Assembly (NCBI GenBank): GCA_963788225.1
Contig: CAWBGI010000001.1
Coordinates: forward strand, 620,001 to 684,000
Direction of reading: 5' to 3'
Source of the DNA: Sulfotelmatobacter sp963788225
GTDB lineage: Bacteria > Acidobacteriota > Terriglobia > Terriglobales > Acidobacteriaceae
Length of the DNA: 64,000 nt
The notes beneath the pieces were generated by a model. The model searched no databases. It was not told where the DNA came from and saw only the letters and a program-made list of their open reading frames with translations. Position numbers and translations under genes: made by a program. The first letter of the stretch is position 1; the number at the start of each line of letters is the position of its first letter. Positions 46,338 through 57,150 of the stretch are shown piece after piece.

Positions 46338-46483
46338 TGGGATCGAATCATGTAGTTAGAACTTTGCTTTTCCCCAGGGGTGGCAGAGTGTCCCTCTGCG
46401 CAGCGGCGGCGAACCAGCTGCATTTGCCGCGGTTGTTTTCGACGGGCTCGAATGAAGCAGCACGTTTTTGCGGGAGGCGTATC

Positions 46484-48940
46484 TTGAATTCTCACCGTTT
46501 CTCAAAGACGCTCAGCGCATTCGCTGTGGCGACCCTGGCCGTGCTCTTATTTAGCGTGTGCTCTCCCAGAGCATCCGCGCAAGTCAGCGTGCTGACGAAC
46601 AAGAACGATAACTCACGCGACGCACTGAACGCCGGCGAAACCCTGCTCTCCGCCGCCAACGTGAACTCGAACCAGTTCGGCAAGCTGTTCACCTACGGCG
46701 TGGATGGCTATGTGCAGGCGCAGCCGCTATATATGTACGGCCTCACCGTGAACGGCGCCACCCATAACGTGGCTTTCGTCGTCACTCAAAACAACAGTGT
46801 CTATGCCATCGACGCCGACACCGGTACTTTGCTTTGGACGGTAAACCTGGGCCCTGCTGTGCCGAGTAGCGTCGAAGGTTGCAATGCTGTGACTGGTTTC
46901 AATCAAGTGGGAATCACCGGGACCCCAGTCATCGATTCCACCACCAACACGCTGTACGCGGTCACCAAGACCTACGTGTCGTCAACTGCCGCTTTTTCTC
47001 TGAATGCTCTTGACGTCACCACGGGCGCGCCGAAATTCGGCAGCCCGGTCACCATTACCCAGCCCACCGGAACCACTCCCGCTTTCATCCCTAAGAACCA
47101 GCTTCAGCGCCCTGGTTTGCTGGAATCGAATGGCAACATCTACGTCGCCTTCGGATCCAATGGTTGCGACTTCACTGCCTGGGGCTTCCTGGCCGCCTAT
47201 AACTCCTCCAACCTGCAGCAAGTGGCGTGGATGACCACTCAGCCCGACGAAAGCTACGGCAGCTCCATCTGGGCTGGTGGCGTGGGCCCCGCGGCCGACA
47301 GCGAGGGCAACGTTTTTCTTTCCACCGCGAATGGCTTATTCAATTATCCCAGTGCCCAGGATTGGGGCGATAGTGTTCTGCGCATCACCGAGAACTCCGG
47401 CGTATTCACCGTCGCCGACTACTTCACTCCCTACGATCAGGGTTATATGGCTGCCAACGATGAGGATCTCGGCTCCGGCGGCCCCACCCTGCTGCCCAAC
47501 ATGAGCACCACCTGCTCCAACACGCCCGATCTGCTGGTCACCTCCGGCAAGGACGAGGACCTTTACCTGATCAACCGCGACAACATGGGCGGCTATAACT
47601 CCACCGACAACAGCCAAATCGTTTCGTATGTACCCAGCGCGCTGCTCGGGGAATTCTTTGGCAGTCCGCCGTACTGGAACAACATGGTCTACTTCCTGGC
47701 TCACCAGGATTATCTGCGCGCCTATTCCGTGACCAACAACACCAGCACGAACGACTGCCAGCTCTCCACTACTCCGGTGGCGCAGACCGGAGGCAAGCTC
47801 ACCAATTTCGGCCTGCCCTCGATCTCCGCCAATGGAAACACCGACGGCATCGTCTGGCTGGTGCGCAACGTCAGCAATGTGCCTAAGCTCTCTGCCTATG
47901 AAGCCAACGTTTTGTACCTGCTCTATGATTCGGGCCAGGCAGCCAACGGACGCGACACTTTGGGAACGATCGGACACTTCGCCACGCCAACCATTGCGAA
48001 CGGCAAAGTCTATATGGGGACTCAGACCCAGCTCGTTGCCTACGGATTATTTCCCGATATCGCCGTCACCGCCGGCAACGGCCAGAGTGGCAATGCGGGC
48101 AGCACGTTGTCCGGGACGCTCGTGGTTACAGCGAACAATCCTTACACCGGAGCACCCATCCCGGGCGTCACCATAAATTTCACCGACGGCGGTAAGGGTG
48201 GCGTGTTCAGCAATCCAACCACAACTACAGGCAGCGACGGCACCGCCACCACCACCTACACCCTGCCGCGGACTCCGCAGACCGTAACCGTCACAGGTTC
48301 GAGCGCAGGCTATGCCTCCGCCATTTTCACGGAAACCAGCGTGGTTGGTCCCGTGGCCTCGCTCACGCTGGTCTCGGGCAGCAAACAAATTGGAACCGTG
48401 GGCACGACTTTGCCGAACCCCATCGTAGTTAAGGCTAAGGACGCGGTCGGAAATCTGGTGCCCAACGCCTCGATTTCGTTCACCGACGGCGCAGGAGGCA
48501 CGTTCAATCCGAATCCGGCAAACACTGCTCCCAGCGGCGAAGCCAGCACGATGTATACGCTGCCCACAGTGGCAAAAGCTCTCACCGTCGTAGCTTCCAA
48601 TGGAAGCGTGAGCCTCAGGATCACCGAAAACTCGGTTGCCGGCGCCCCCGCTCTGTTCACCATCATTCAGGGCAACAACCAGTCGGCGCATCCCAACAAC
48701 AGGCTGCCCAAGGCGCTAATCGTTAAGGTGACCGACCAATATGGAAACGGACTCAAAGGCCTGACGGTTACCTTCACCGACAACGGCGCAGGCGGATCCT
48801 TCACCACCACCACGCCGGTAACCGCCACCAACGGCCAGGCCACCACCAACTACACCACCGGCCCGAACAAAGGATCGGTAACGATCACGGCAACGTACGG
48901 CTCGCTAACCCCGCTCAATTTTACCGAGACGGTAGACTAG
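46484..48940 (+). CDS. Secreted PQQ-like propeller protein with Big_1-type repeats
   Basis: An 818-residue protein from TTG 46484, which has GGGAGG six bases upstream and leads straight into a signal peptide (FAVATLAVLLFSVCSPRASA). The ATG at 46337, overlapping the previous stop codon, is in the same frame but adds 49 unlikely residues. The propeller (about 30-580) has VAFVVTQNNSVYAIDADTGT and DSEGNVFLSTANG-type blades, and begins with NVNSNQFGKLFTYGVDGYVQ as does the protein at 60929-62590. Three Ig-like repeats follow, closely related to the last three of the upstream giant protein. An extracytoplasmic role is likely; no PQQ-binding residues were assigned. Confidence 0.84.
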   Translation: MNSHRFSKTLSAFAVATLAVLLFSVCSPRASAQVSVLTNKNDNSRDALNAGETLLSAANVNSNQFGKLFTYGVDGYVQAQPLYMYGLTVNGATHNVAFVVTQNNSVYAIDADTGTLLWTVNLGPAVPSSVEGCNAVTGFNQVGITGTPVIDSTTNTLYAVTKTYVSSTAAFSLNALDVTTGAPKFGSPVTITQPTGTTPAFIPKNQLQRPGLLESNGNIYVAFGSNGCDFTAWGFLAAYNSSNLQQVAWMTTQPDESYGSSIWAGGVGPAADSEGNVFLSTANGLFNYPSAQDWGDSVLRITENSGVFTVADYFTPYDQGYMAANDEDLGSGGPTLLPNMSTTCSNTPDLLVTSGKDEDLYLINRDNMGGYNSTDNSQIVSYVPSALLGEFFGSPPYWNNMVYFLAHQDYLRAYSVTNNTSTNDCQLSTTPVAQTGGKLTNFGLPSISANGNTDGIVWLVRNVSNVPKLSAYEANVLYLLYDSGQAANGRDTLGTIGHFATPTIANGKVYMGTQTQLVAYGLFPDIAVTAGNGQSGNAGSTLSGTLVVTANNPYTGAPIPGVTINFTDGGKGGVFSNPTTTTGSDGTATTTYTLPRTPQTVTVTGSSAGYASAIFTETSVVGPVASLTLVSGSKQIGTVGTTLPNPIVVKAKDAVGNLVPNASISFTDGAGGTFNPNPANTAPSGEASTMYTLPTVAKALTVVASNGSVSLRITENSVAGAPALFTIIQGNNQSAHPNNRLPKALIVKVTDQYGNGLKGLTVTFTDNGAGGSFTTTTPVTATNGQATTNYTTGPNKGSVTITATYGSLTPLNFTETVD

Positions 48941-49623
48941 GCGCCCGTCGAGCCCGGAGAGCGAAGCGAAGTCAGCGACCATAATGCAGCTGTCATGGCC
49001 GACGCACCGCCCCCACAACCCTTGATGCATGGGGTTTTAAGCTCGTATTTAGTAGCGGTGAAACTGTGTATTCGACTTTTGTGATTCTCCGAGTGTTACA
49101 TCTCGGTGAACACTGCATTCGCGTAGGGTCACTCCAGACATGACTTATACCGGGGATAAATGGCGGCCGCGGACAGCAGAATCGACGCCAATTCCCACAG
49201 GCGGAGCGGCAAGTGGTTGGATGTTTGGTGTTTTCAAGGGTGTGCGCCCCGAGCGGATAACAAAAGAAAAACCTACCGTGGTTGTATCCTTCTACGACGT
49301 TCACCATAAGAAATGGACGATAGAAGAATCGGTTTCAACATGCCGACGTCGTTGTATCCGCCATGGATCAGTATTGAGTAGAAACGCTCGGCGTGCTCAA
49401 CGAATTGGTCGAGTTCATCCGCCGGATTGGAAAATTTGAAACGTGCATCGGCTTTTTCCTGAGCGGCCTTGAGAGCCATCCGCGCCGTCTGCATTCTGAC
49501 TTTCGGGAAACTGGCCTATCATTGTTTTGCCCTCCGTACTGACTACATACTAAGCAAGTATAAAAGAATTGTCAGGTAAGTAATTGCCTTGCAAGTATAA
49601 TAATTTTGTGCCATAGAGCGGCC
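48941..49623. other. Intergenic region with doubtful short ORFs
   Basis: Overlapping frames on both strands (49140-49439 plus; 48993-49307 and 49273-49494 minus) have no recognisable motif. The last, starting MQTARMALKAAQEKADARFK, has the most protein-like composition and may be a remnant. I do not call any of them. Confidence 0.4.
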
Positions 49624-49773
49624 ATGGCCGAAACGCTGGAAGAGTACAAGCGACGGATCGCCAGCGCCGGAGGGCGTGCCCGCACTGCCAAACTCACGAA
49701 AGCCCAGCGCAAAGCCATCGGCAAGAAAGCCATCGCTGCCCGCTGGGCCAAGGCGAAGGCGGAGAAACCCTGA
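49624..49773 (+). CDS. Small basic Lys/Arg/Ala-rich protein
   Basis: A 49-residue frame (MAETLEEYKRRIASAGGRAR ... AKAKAEKP), highly basic and helical, with motif GGRARTAKLTKAQRKAIGKK. Its stop overlaps the start of the methyltransferase gene (TGATG), suggesting translational coupling. A DNA- or RNA-binding role is possible but not shown. Confidence 0.65.
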   Translation: MAETLEEYKRRIASAGGRARTAKLTKAQRKAIGKKAIAARWAKAKAEKP

Positions 49774-50393
49774 TGCGAATCCTTGATCTCGGCTGCGGCT
49801 GCGGCCGCGAGCTGGCCACCTGGGGAGTTACGGAGTCCGACGAAGTCACCGGCGTCAACATCAACTTGGACAGCCTGGCTGAAGCTCGCCTCCGGTTCCC
49901 CGCACGCAAATTTGTCCCTGGCTCGGGCGAGTCGATCCCCTTCCCGCTCGCCAGTTTCGACCGCGTAGTGTCGCTCGGCGCCTTGCGCTGCATGAATATC
50001 ACGAAAACGCTGGCGGAAATCCATCGCGTGCTGGTCCCCGGCGGCAACTTCACCGCCACACTACACTCTGCATCCTTCACGCTCCGCGAACTATGGCGGA
50101 ATGCCTTCCCTCGCCCGATCCCGACGCTCTACCGCATTTACGTCCTGGGCAACGGACTCTGGTTTCACTCGACCGGGCGCACCTTGAGATTCGTGAACCA
50201 CCGGACGGAGACGGCCCATACTGAACGCGGCATGAGTATTGCGCTCGAACGCGCCGGTTTCGAGGGGATCACATTCCGCCGCGAACAGCGCCCGGCGGGG
50301 GAAGTTTTCATCGTCGAGGCGAGAGCCGAGAAGCGGTTTCGGTTCATCACCGGGCCTGTGCCAGGACTCTCGGGCAAAGCCCCGGCGGCGTAG
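49773..50393 (+). CDS. Class I SAM-dependent methyltransferase
   Basis: A 206-residue protein beginning directly at motif I (MRILDLGCGCGRELATWGVT), with acidic residue loop VTGVNINLDSLAEAR, motif II-like IPFPLASFDRVVSLGALRCM and post-motif LAEIHRVLVPGGNFTATLHS, as in Methyltransf_11. The start is very close to the SAM motif, so an upstream cap is missing, unusual for the family. Substrate unknown. It is translationally coupled to the small basic protein before it. Confidence 0.88.
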   Translation: MRILDLGCGCGRELATWGVTESDEVTGVNINLDSLAEARLRFPARKFVPGSGESIPFPLASFDRVVSLGALRCMNITKTLAEIHRVLVPGGNFTATLHSASFTLRELWRNAFPRPIPTLYRIYVLGNGLWFHSTGRTLRFVNHRTETAHTERGMSIALERAGFEGITFRREQRPAGEVFIVEARAEKRFRFITGPVPGLSGKAPAA

Positions 50394-50827
50394 ACCCGGA
50401 AGACCTTGCACTTTCGTAACCCCTTACCAAAGGCCATGCCCTTCCGTAACCTGTCCCTTACCCTCTTAATGTGAGACTTCTCTAAGTTGTCTGCTGAGTT
50501 GTAAACCGCCTCACCTTTACGACCGCCGCGCGCCGGAAATAAAGCGCAGCCCATTGCAAACCCAGACGGTGGACTAAGGCGGCCTGATTCGCGATAGCTA
50601 CGAGGGCTGGGCGCCGACAGGCTGCCCAGCCCTGTTTGTTGTCCGTTTTGTGGCGAAGACGCCGCTGGCCGCCGAGACCGCGGCACTACGACTGGGACTC
50701 CGCTGCCGCGGGATGACAAACTTAAAATTGACAATTTTTTTACAACTTCAGGACACGCGTTTGTGGAAGTTAATTTACGCTTTGGCGGCTGCGCAATTCA
50801 CGTCTGACTTGAAATACGGAGGAACGT
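50394..50827. other. Leader region of the delta-60 gene
   Basis: No gene seen. It includes a strong hairpin at 50604-50632 and a GGAGGAA ribosome-binding site at 50818-50824. Confidence 0.5.
50604..50640 (+). terminator. Strong hairpin followed by T-rich tract
   Basis: GGGCTGGGC (50604-50612) pairs with GCCCAGCCC (50624-50632), extended inward by GCC/GGC with one bulge, then TGTTTGTT. It may terminate the methyltransferase transcript or attenuate the next gene. Confidence 0.6.
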
Positions 50828-52146
50828 ATGCGACCGAGGAGCATGCTGAGACACTTTTTGCGGTTCAACTTACTGATAACCTGGCGATTCTGCTGTTCGC
50901 CTCCAGTTACGCGTTGGGGCAGGCCGGCACACTTGACTCCACGTTCGGGACCGGAGGCATTTTTGAGGCGCCGGGCACGGCATCGGCAGCGACTGCCTTG
51001 GCCATTCAGAGCGACGGCAAAATTATTGTGGCTGGACTCGGCGCTGCTAGCAACGGCGCCGGGCTCGACACGCTGCTTCGCCTGAATACTAACGGGACGC
51101 TCGATACTACGTTCGGCTCGGGCGGAGTGTTCAGCGTTTCGCCCAAGGGTGCGGAGGAGGTCAATGGATTCTTCGGTGTGGCGATCCAACCTGACGGCAA
51201 GATTGTGGCGGCGGCGGCAGGATTGGTGGGGATGCAAGTGGTGCGGGTTCTATCTAACGGCACTCTCGATACCACGTTCGGCACCGGCGGCCTTACCACT
51301 TCGATTACAGCCTTTGGCGGAATCGGAGGCGGAGGCCTGGCTTTGCAATCGAACGGGGATATTGTGGTGGTCGCGGGCTCGCTGAATCCGAGCGTGATGG
51401 CGCGCTTCACTTCGAGCGGCAAACTGGATACCACTTTCGGCACCGGCGGTCAGGTCAATCTGCAATACGGCACGCCGACCCAGGTCGCGATTCAATCGAA
51501 CGGGAAAATTCTGGTCACCTCGGGCTTGAGCGGGAAACTGGTGTTTTTCCCTTTTCCCAATGCTCAGGCGGGTAGCATCACGCGCTATAACTCCAACGGC
51601 AGCGTCAACACGACGTTCGGCGCTGGGGGAACGGCAGCCACCGTGGCCTCGGCCTCGGCTCTGGTATTGCAGAGCGACGGCAAGATCGTGGTGGGAGGCG
51701 GCATTACCAGCAAGGTGAGCGCGCCGGGGACGGCGAACGACGTCGGTTTCGGGATTATTCGCTACAACTCCAACGGCAGTTTGGATAAAACCTTCGGTAC
51801 GGGAGGAGTTGCCGTCACGGACTTCGGGGCTACGGCAACATGTACGGGGGCCTACGCGGTCGCGGTTCAATCCAACGGAGACATCGTGGCGGGCGGAGCG
51901 GCCGGGAATACGTTAGAGGGAAGCTTCATTAGCTCCTCGTTTGGCTTGTCGCGCTACACCAGTACTGGGCAGCTCGACACCACTTTCGGAACCGGCGGGA
52001 TCACCATTACTACCGTGGACAGCTTCCAGATTTCATGGGTGAACGCGATGGCACTGCAGAGCGACGGGAAGATTGTTGTGGCAGGCAATGCGTTGGCTAG
52101 TGTCAACAGCGATAACGGCTACGTCGCGCGGTATCTGGCGGAGTGA
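50828..52146 (+). CDS. Secreted delta-60-repeat propeller protein, probable frameshift in signal peptide
   Basis: The body, read in frame with 50650-52146, is a chain of delta-60 repeats (TLDSTFGTGG ... ALQSDGKIVVAG) filling about residues 90-495. The best start, ATG 50828 with GGAGGAA five bases before it, opens the other frame with a signal-like MRPRSMLRHFLRFNLL. The repeat frame reads NLAILLFASSYALGQAGTLD next. Joining them near 50872-50885 gives a proper signal peptide, so a one-base loss (or two-base gain) there is likely. Without the repair, the long frame starts at 50650 with no ribosome-binding site. The product would be an exported propeller; the ligand is unknown. Confidence 0.75.
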
Positions 52147-52258
52147 TGGGAGCGGGGCTTTGGCGCGCGAGAGAATGTCGTCCTGCGTACCTCAGGGGCT
52201 AAAGCCCTTTCCATCTTGGCCTCTTATCGCAGCGCTAGCGCTGCGCCACCCCAAACAC

Positions 52259-54760
<2,502 letters not shown>

Positions 54761-54768
54761 TGGCTCTC

Positions 54769-54789
54769 CTTGAGTGAAACTCACTCAAG
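54769..54789. promoter_or_regulatory. HAIR-type operator (HspR binding site) upstream of lon
   Basis: CTTGAGT (54769-54775), seven bases, ACTCAAG (54783-54789): an exact match to the HAIR consensus CTTGAGT-N7-ACTCAAG bound by the heat-shock repressor HspR. It lies 8 bases from the lon start codon, and the arms extend to a 9-bp perfect inverted repeat. This predicts heat-shock derepression of lon. Confidence 0.88.
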
Positions 54790-54896
54790 CTTTAGATGAT
54801 ATACCCCGGGAAAAGGTTCAGTGGTTCCCGAAGGGTTAGGCAAAATGAATTCTATGCCTCTTGGGGATGGTTCGCACTGTATCAGAAGTGCAGCAG

Positions 54897-55457
54897 CTAA
54901 TGCGGAGGCGCTTGCTCTTCACCTATCATATCGATCCAAAGCCGCAGGATTGGGTCTGTTCGTTGTTCGGGAAGTGCTATATAAGGCCTCATCTCTTTCT
55001 CATAACGGTTGCGGAGTTGGTTCGCGGTGATGTGTCCAGTCCTTGCAAGGTGCTTCACATCCTCACGATCTCGCTCGATATTACGCTGTAGTTTCATCAG
55101 CGCCAGATCGTGAGCTTCCGCTGCGAATAGACGGATGTTGGCAAATGCGCCCCTATACATCTCCGTGAGACGTCTCTCATAGTCTTCAGGAGGCGCCTCA
55201 ACAACTGTGACGCGATCGAGATAGACGTGATGTTTGTAGTACAGCTCAGACCCCTCTCGTGCGAGCTGAAACAGCTCTTCCGTGTTTCCGGACGAGCGAG
55301 CTTCAAGGACATCAATGTCTCGAGTCTCGCGCCTAAACCCGTACAAATTTGTGACGACAAACCCACCGATGCAATGGAAGTCAACCGACTCCTTCAGGAT
55401 CTCATCGAGATCGTGAATGAATGAGTTCCACGGCTCTGGGACGACATTAAGCGACAT
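54897..55457 (-). CDS. Nucleotidyltransferase-like protein (DUF6036/AbiEii-like)
   Basis: A 186-residue protein with a nucleotidyltransferase-type core: FHCIGGFVVTNLYGFRRETR followed by DIDVLEA, the G-S/G...D-x-D pattern. A later HDLALMKLQRNIERDREDVK resembles the DLALMKL region of AbiEii-like NTase toxins. It overlaps the upstream XRE gene by 11 bases, implying coupled translation. It may be the toxin of a two-gene system; inference from fold and context. Base composition is AT-richer than neighbours. Confidence 0.8.
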   Translation of the reverse strand: MSLNVVPEPWNSFIHDLDEILKESVDFHCIGGFVVTNLYGFRRETRDIDVLEARSSGNTEELFQLAREGSELYYKHHVYLDRVTVVEAPPEDYERRLTEMYRGAFANIRLFAAEAHDLALMKLQRNIERDREDVKHLARTGHITANQLRNRYEKEMRPYIALPEQRTDPILRLWIDMIGEEQAPPH

Positions 55458-56130
55458 GTGTCAAATGTTCCGGCCGCAGATCGCTCAGGAGGTTCCAGTG
55501 TTGGGCCTGTGGAGAAGCCTGGGATTGCAGCCATTTTTTTTCCGCTTGAGTCATGCTCTCGTTACAGAATGTATCTTGTCGAACCAGACGGGACCGCTCC
55601 AGATGACTCTCGAGTAGCCGCAAGTGCTGCGAAGAATCCAGGCTATTTTTTTCGGCTAGCTCTCGCGCCAGGGTTACGACAAAGCCGAGCCGATTTTGCA
55701 AATCCTGCACCTTCAGCTGCTGCACCGCCCAATTCCAATCCGCATCCCGACAGCGGAGAACCAGCCAGGGAAGTCCCTCGGCAACACGCCGATCCAAGGT
55801 ATTAGCTGACAATGCCATCACGGCTAGTTGAGCGGGGTTCCAGGAAGGTTTCGCATCCTGGTCCTTGCGATGTGCGAATCCGGGATACCCAAGGTTGGCC
55901 AACTCTCTGGCGTAGTCAGCGTCTGTCATCTCAACTGGCTCGCGGAGTGGCAAGTGCGCTGGGTCCACGCGATAGTGCGAAGCAAGCCTTTCCACAAGCT
56001 CTGGGGTGAGAGACCTCTGGCGGTTCTCAACCATCGATACCAAGGCCTGAGACACCGAAAGATACTCGGCTGCTTTTTTCTGGGTCCAACCTAGCGATCG
56101 GCGGACGGCGCGAAGGTCGAGTGTCCTCAT
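55447..56130 (-). CDS. XRE-family DNA-binding protein, candidate antitoxin/regulator
   Basis: A 227-residue protein with an N-terminal helix-turn-helix (LRAVRRSLGWTQKKAAEYLS; QALVSMVENRQRSLTPELVE) and a long helical C-terminal region (WNWAVQQLKVQDLQNRLGFV). The start at 56130 follows AGGAAA at 8 bases and fits a promoter predicted just upstream; longer frames to 56163 would begin inside the promoter. It precedes and overlaps the NTase gene. Confidence 0.85.
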   Translation of the reverse strand: MRTLDLRAVRRSLGWTQKKAAEYLSVSQALVSMVENRQRSLTPELVERLASHYRVDPAHLPLREPVEMTDADYARELANLGYPGFAHRKDQDAKPSWNPAQLAVMALSANTLDRRVAEGLPWLVLRCRDADWNWAVQQLKVQDLQNRLGFVVTLARELAEKNSLDSSQHLRLLESHLERSRLVRQDTFCNESMTQAEKKWLQSQASPQAQHWNLLSDLRPEHLTHVA

Positions 56131-56155
56131 TGAATTTTTCCTAGTCTGTCGCATA

Positions 56156-56184
56156 ATTATCACATATTATGTTATATTCATCAA
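56156..56184 (-). promoter_or_regulatory. Promoter of the XRE-NTase operon with embedded operator
   Basis: Read on the minus strand: TTGATG (complement of 56179-56184), 17-base spacer, GATAAT (complement of 56156-56161). A near-palindrome TATCACATATTATGTTATA at 56158-56176 lies between the two boxes, placed for autorepression by the XRE protein. Confidence 0.6.
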
Positions 56185-56243
56185 TAGACCCTATGTACAA
56201 CAAAATACGCCGCTTACTGTCGGCTGGTTGTAGGAGTTCAGTC

Positions 56244-56951
56244 TTATATTGGGGTGAACTGGGCTAGATCGTAGATGCCTAACTTCTTTTCCAGTGCGGC
56301 GACCTGGTCGACTACTTTAAAGAAGCCTTCGTCGCCGAAGAGTTCGTCTTCCTTTTTTTCAAAGTCGTCGCCGAGAGCGTCGTATTCGTGGGGGGAGACG
56401 AGGGAGCGGAATGCGGGAAATAGAACTGTATCTTCGCGGGCTTCGTGCGGACGGTACATGCGAAGGAAGGCACGGAGGGCATCGGCAAGTTTGTCCGTGT
56501 CGGAGACGTACTTGAGCGTGGCGGTGGACGCCAGTTCGCGGATTTGTGCGGTCAGGGTCCTGCCAGCTTTGTGTTGCGCTAGAAGCGTGTCCACAAGGGG
56601 AACCAGTTTGCCGGCCTTGCGGAAGCGCGGGAAGAGGAAATCTTCTTCCAGTTTTTCGTGGTAGTCCTCGACGAAATGCCAAATGATGTCGGCGGCGCTC
56701 ACCAGGACGGAGCCATCGAAAGTCTGCTTGGCGCTGAGCATGCGCAGATGGTGGTCGTAGATGAGTAGGACGCGGTTCAGGACTCCGTGCTCGCGCATGA
56801 GGTCTTCGGCGGGGGAGATTTCTTCGGCGTCCTTCGGCTTGGCGGGGGGCTTCTGCTGGCTTGCCAGGGCTAGTGTCGGCAGAAGCAATCCGGCGCCGGC
56901 GAGGGAGGTGTGTTGGAGGAAATTGCGGCGGGTAGAGGGCGGGTCTGGCAT
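56244..56951 (-). CDS. TAT-exported hemerythrin-domain protein
   Basis: A 235-residue protein. Start at ATG 56951 (GAGGAG upstream) gives a twin-arginine signal (STRRNFLQHTSLAGAGLLLP). The hemerythrin-type four-helix bundle has the His/Glu pattern LMREHGVLNRVLLIYDHHLR, HFVEDYHEKLEEDFLFPRF, LLAQHKAGRT and YRPHEAREDTVLFPAFR. Such domains bind a di-iron centre and sense or carry oxygen or NO. TAT export suggests cofactor loading in the cytoplasm. No partner gene is obvious. Confidence 0.88.
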   Translation of the reverse strand: MPDPPSTRRNFLQHTSLAGAGLLLPTLALASQQKPPAKPKDAEEISPAEDLMREHGVLNRVLLIYDHHLRMLSAKQTFDGSVLVSAADIIWHFVEDYHEKLEEDFLFPRFRKAGKLVPLVDTLLAQHKAGRTLTAQIRELASTATLKYVSDTDKLADALRAFLRMYRPHEAREDTVLFPAFRSLVSPHEYDALGDDFEKKEDELFGDEGFFKVVDQVAALEKKLGIYDLAQFTPI

Positions 56952-57104
56952 TCGCGGCTCCTCGAACTTCACTCTTGAGTTTTTATTGGTTTGATCGTTC
57001 TCTCGTCAATGGCTTTGACGCGACTACGGGAGGAAAGGTTTCAATCGGTCGGCAGTTCGCCCACACACCCGCGAAATGAGCGAGAGCGTCATGCTATCAG
57101 GGCA

Positions 57105-57144
57105 GCGGGCGGGACGCCCGCTGGACAGCCGCCGGGACGGCGGC
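57105..57144. repeat. Double palindromic element
   Basis: GCGGGCG/CGCCCGC (57105-57121) is followed by GCCGCC/GGCGGC (57128-57144), each with a short loop. It lies between hemerythrin and pheA genes and resembles GC-rich intergenic repeats. Confidence 0.6.
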
Positions 57145-57150
57145 GCTACC

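Noticed and set aside
48993..49307. 104-codon minus-strand and overlapping plus-strand frames
   Set aside because: Mutually overlapping and without recognisable features; could be remnants but not supportable as genes.
50500..50640. c-di-GMP-type riboswitch before the delta-60 gene
   Set aside because: ATTGCAAACCC loosely recalls one riboswitch segment, but the conserved GGACGCAAAGCC-type segment is absent; only a strong hairpin is supported.
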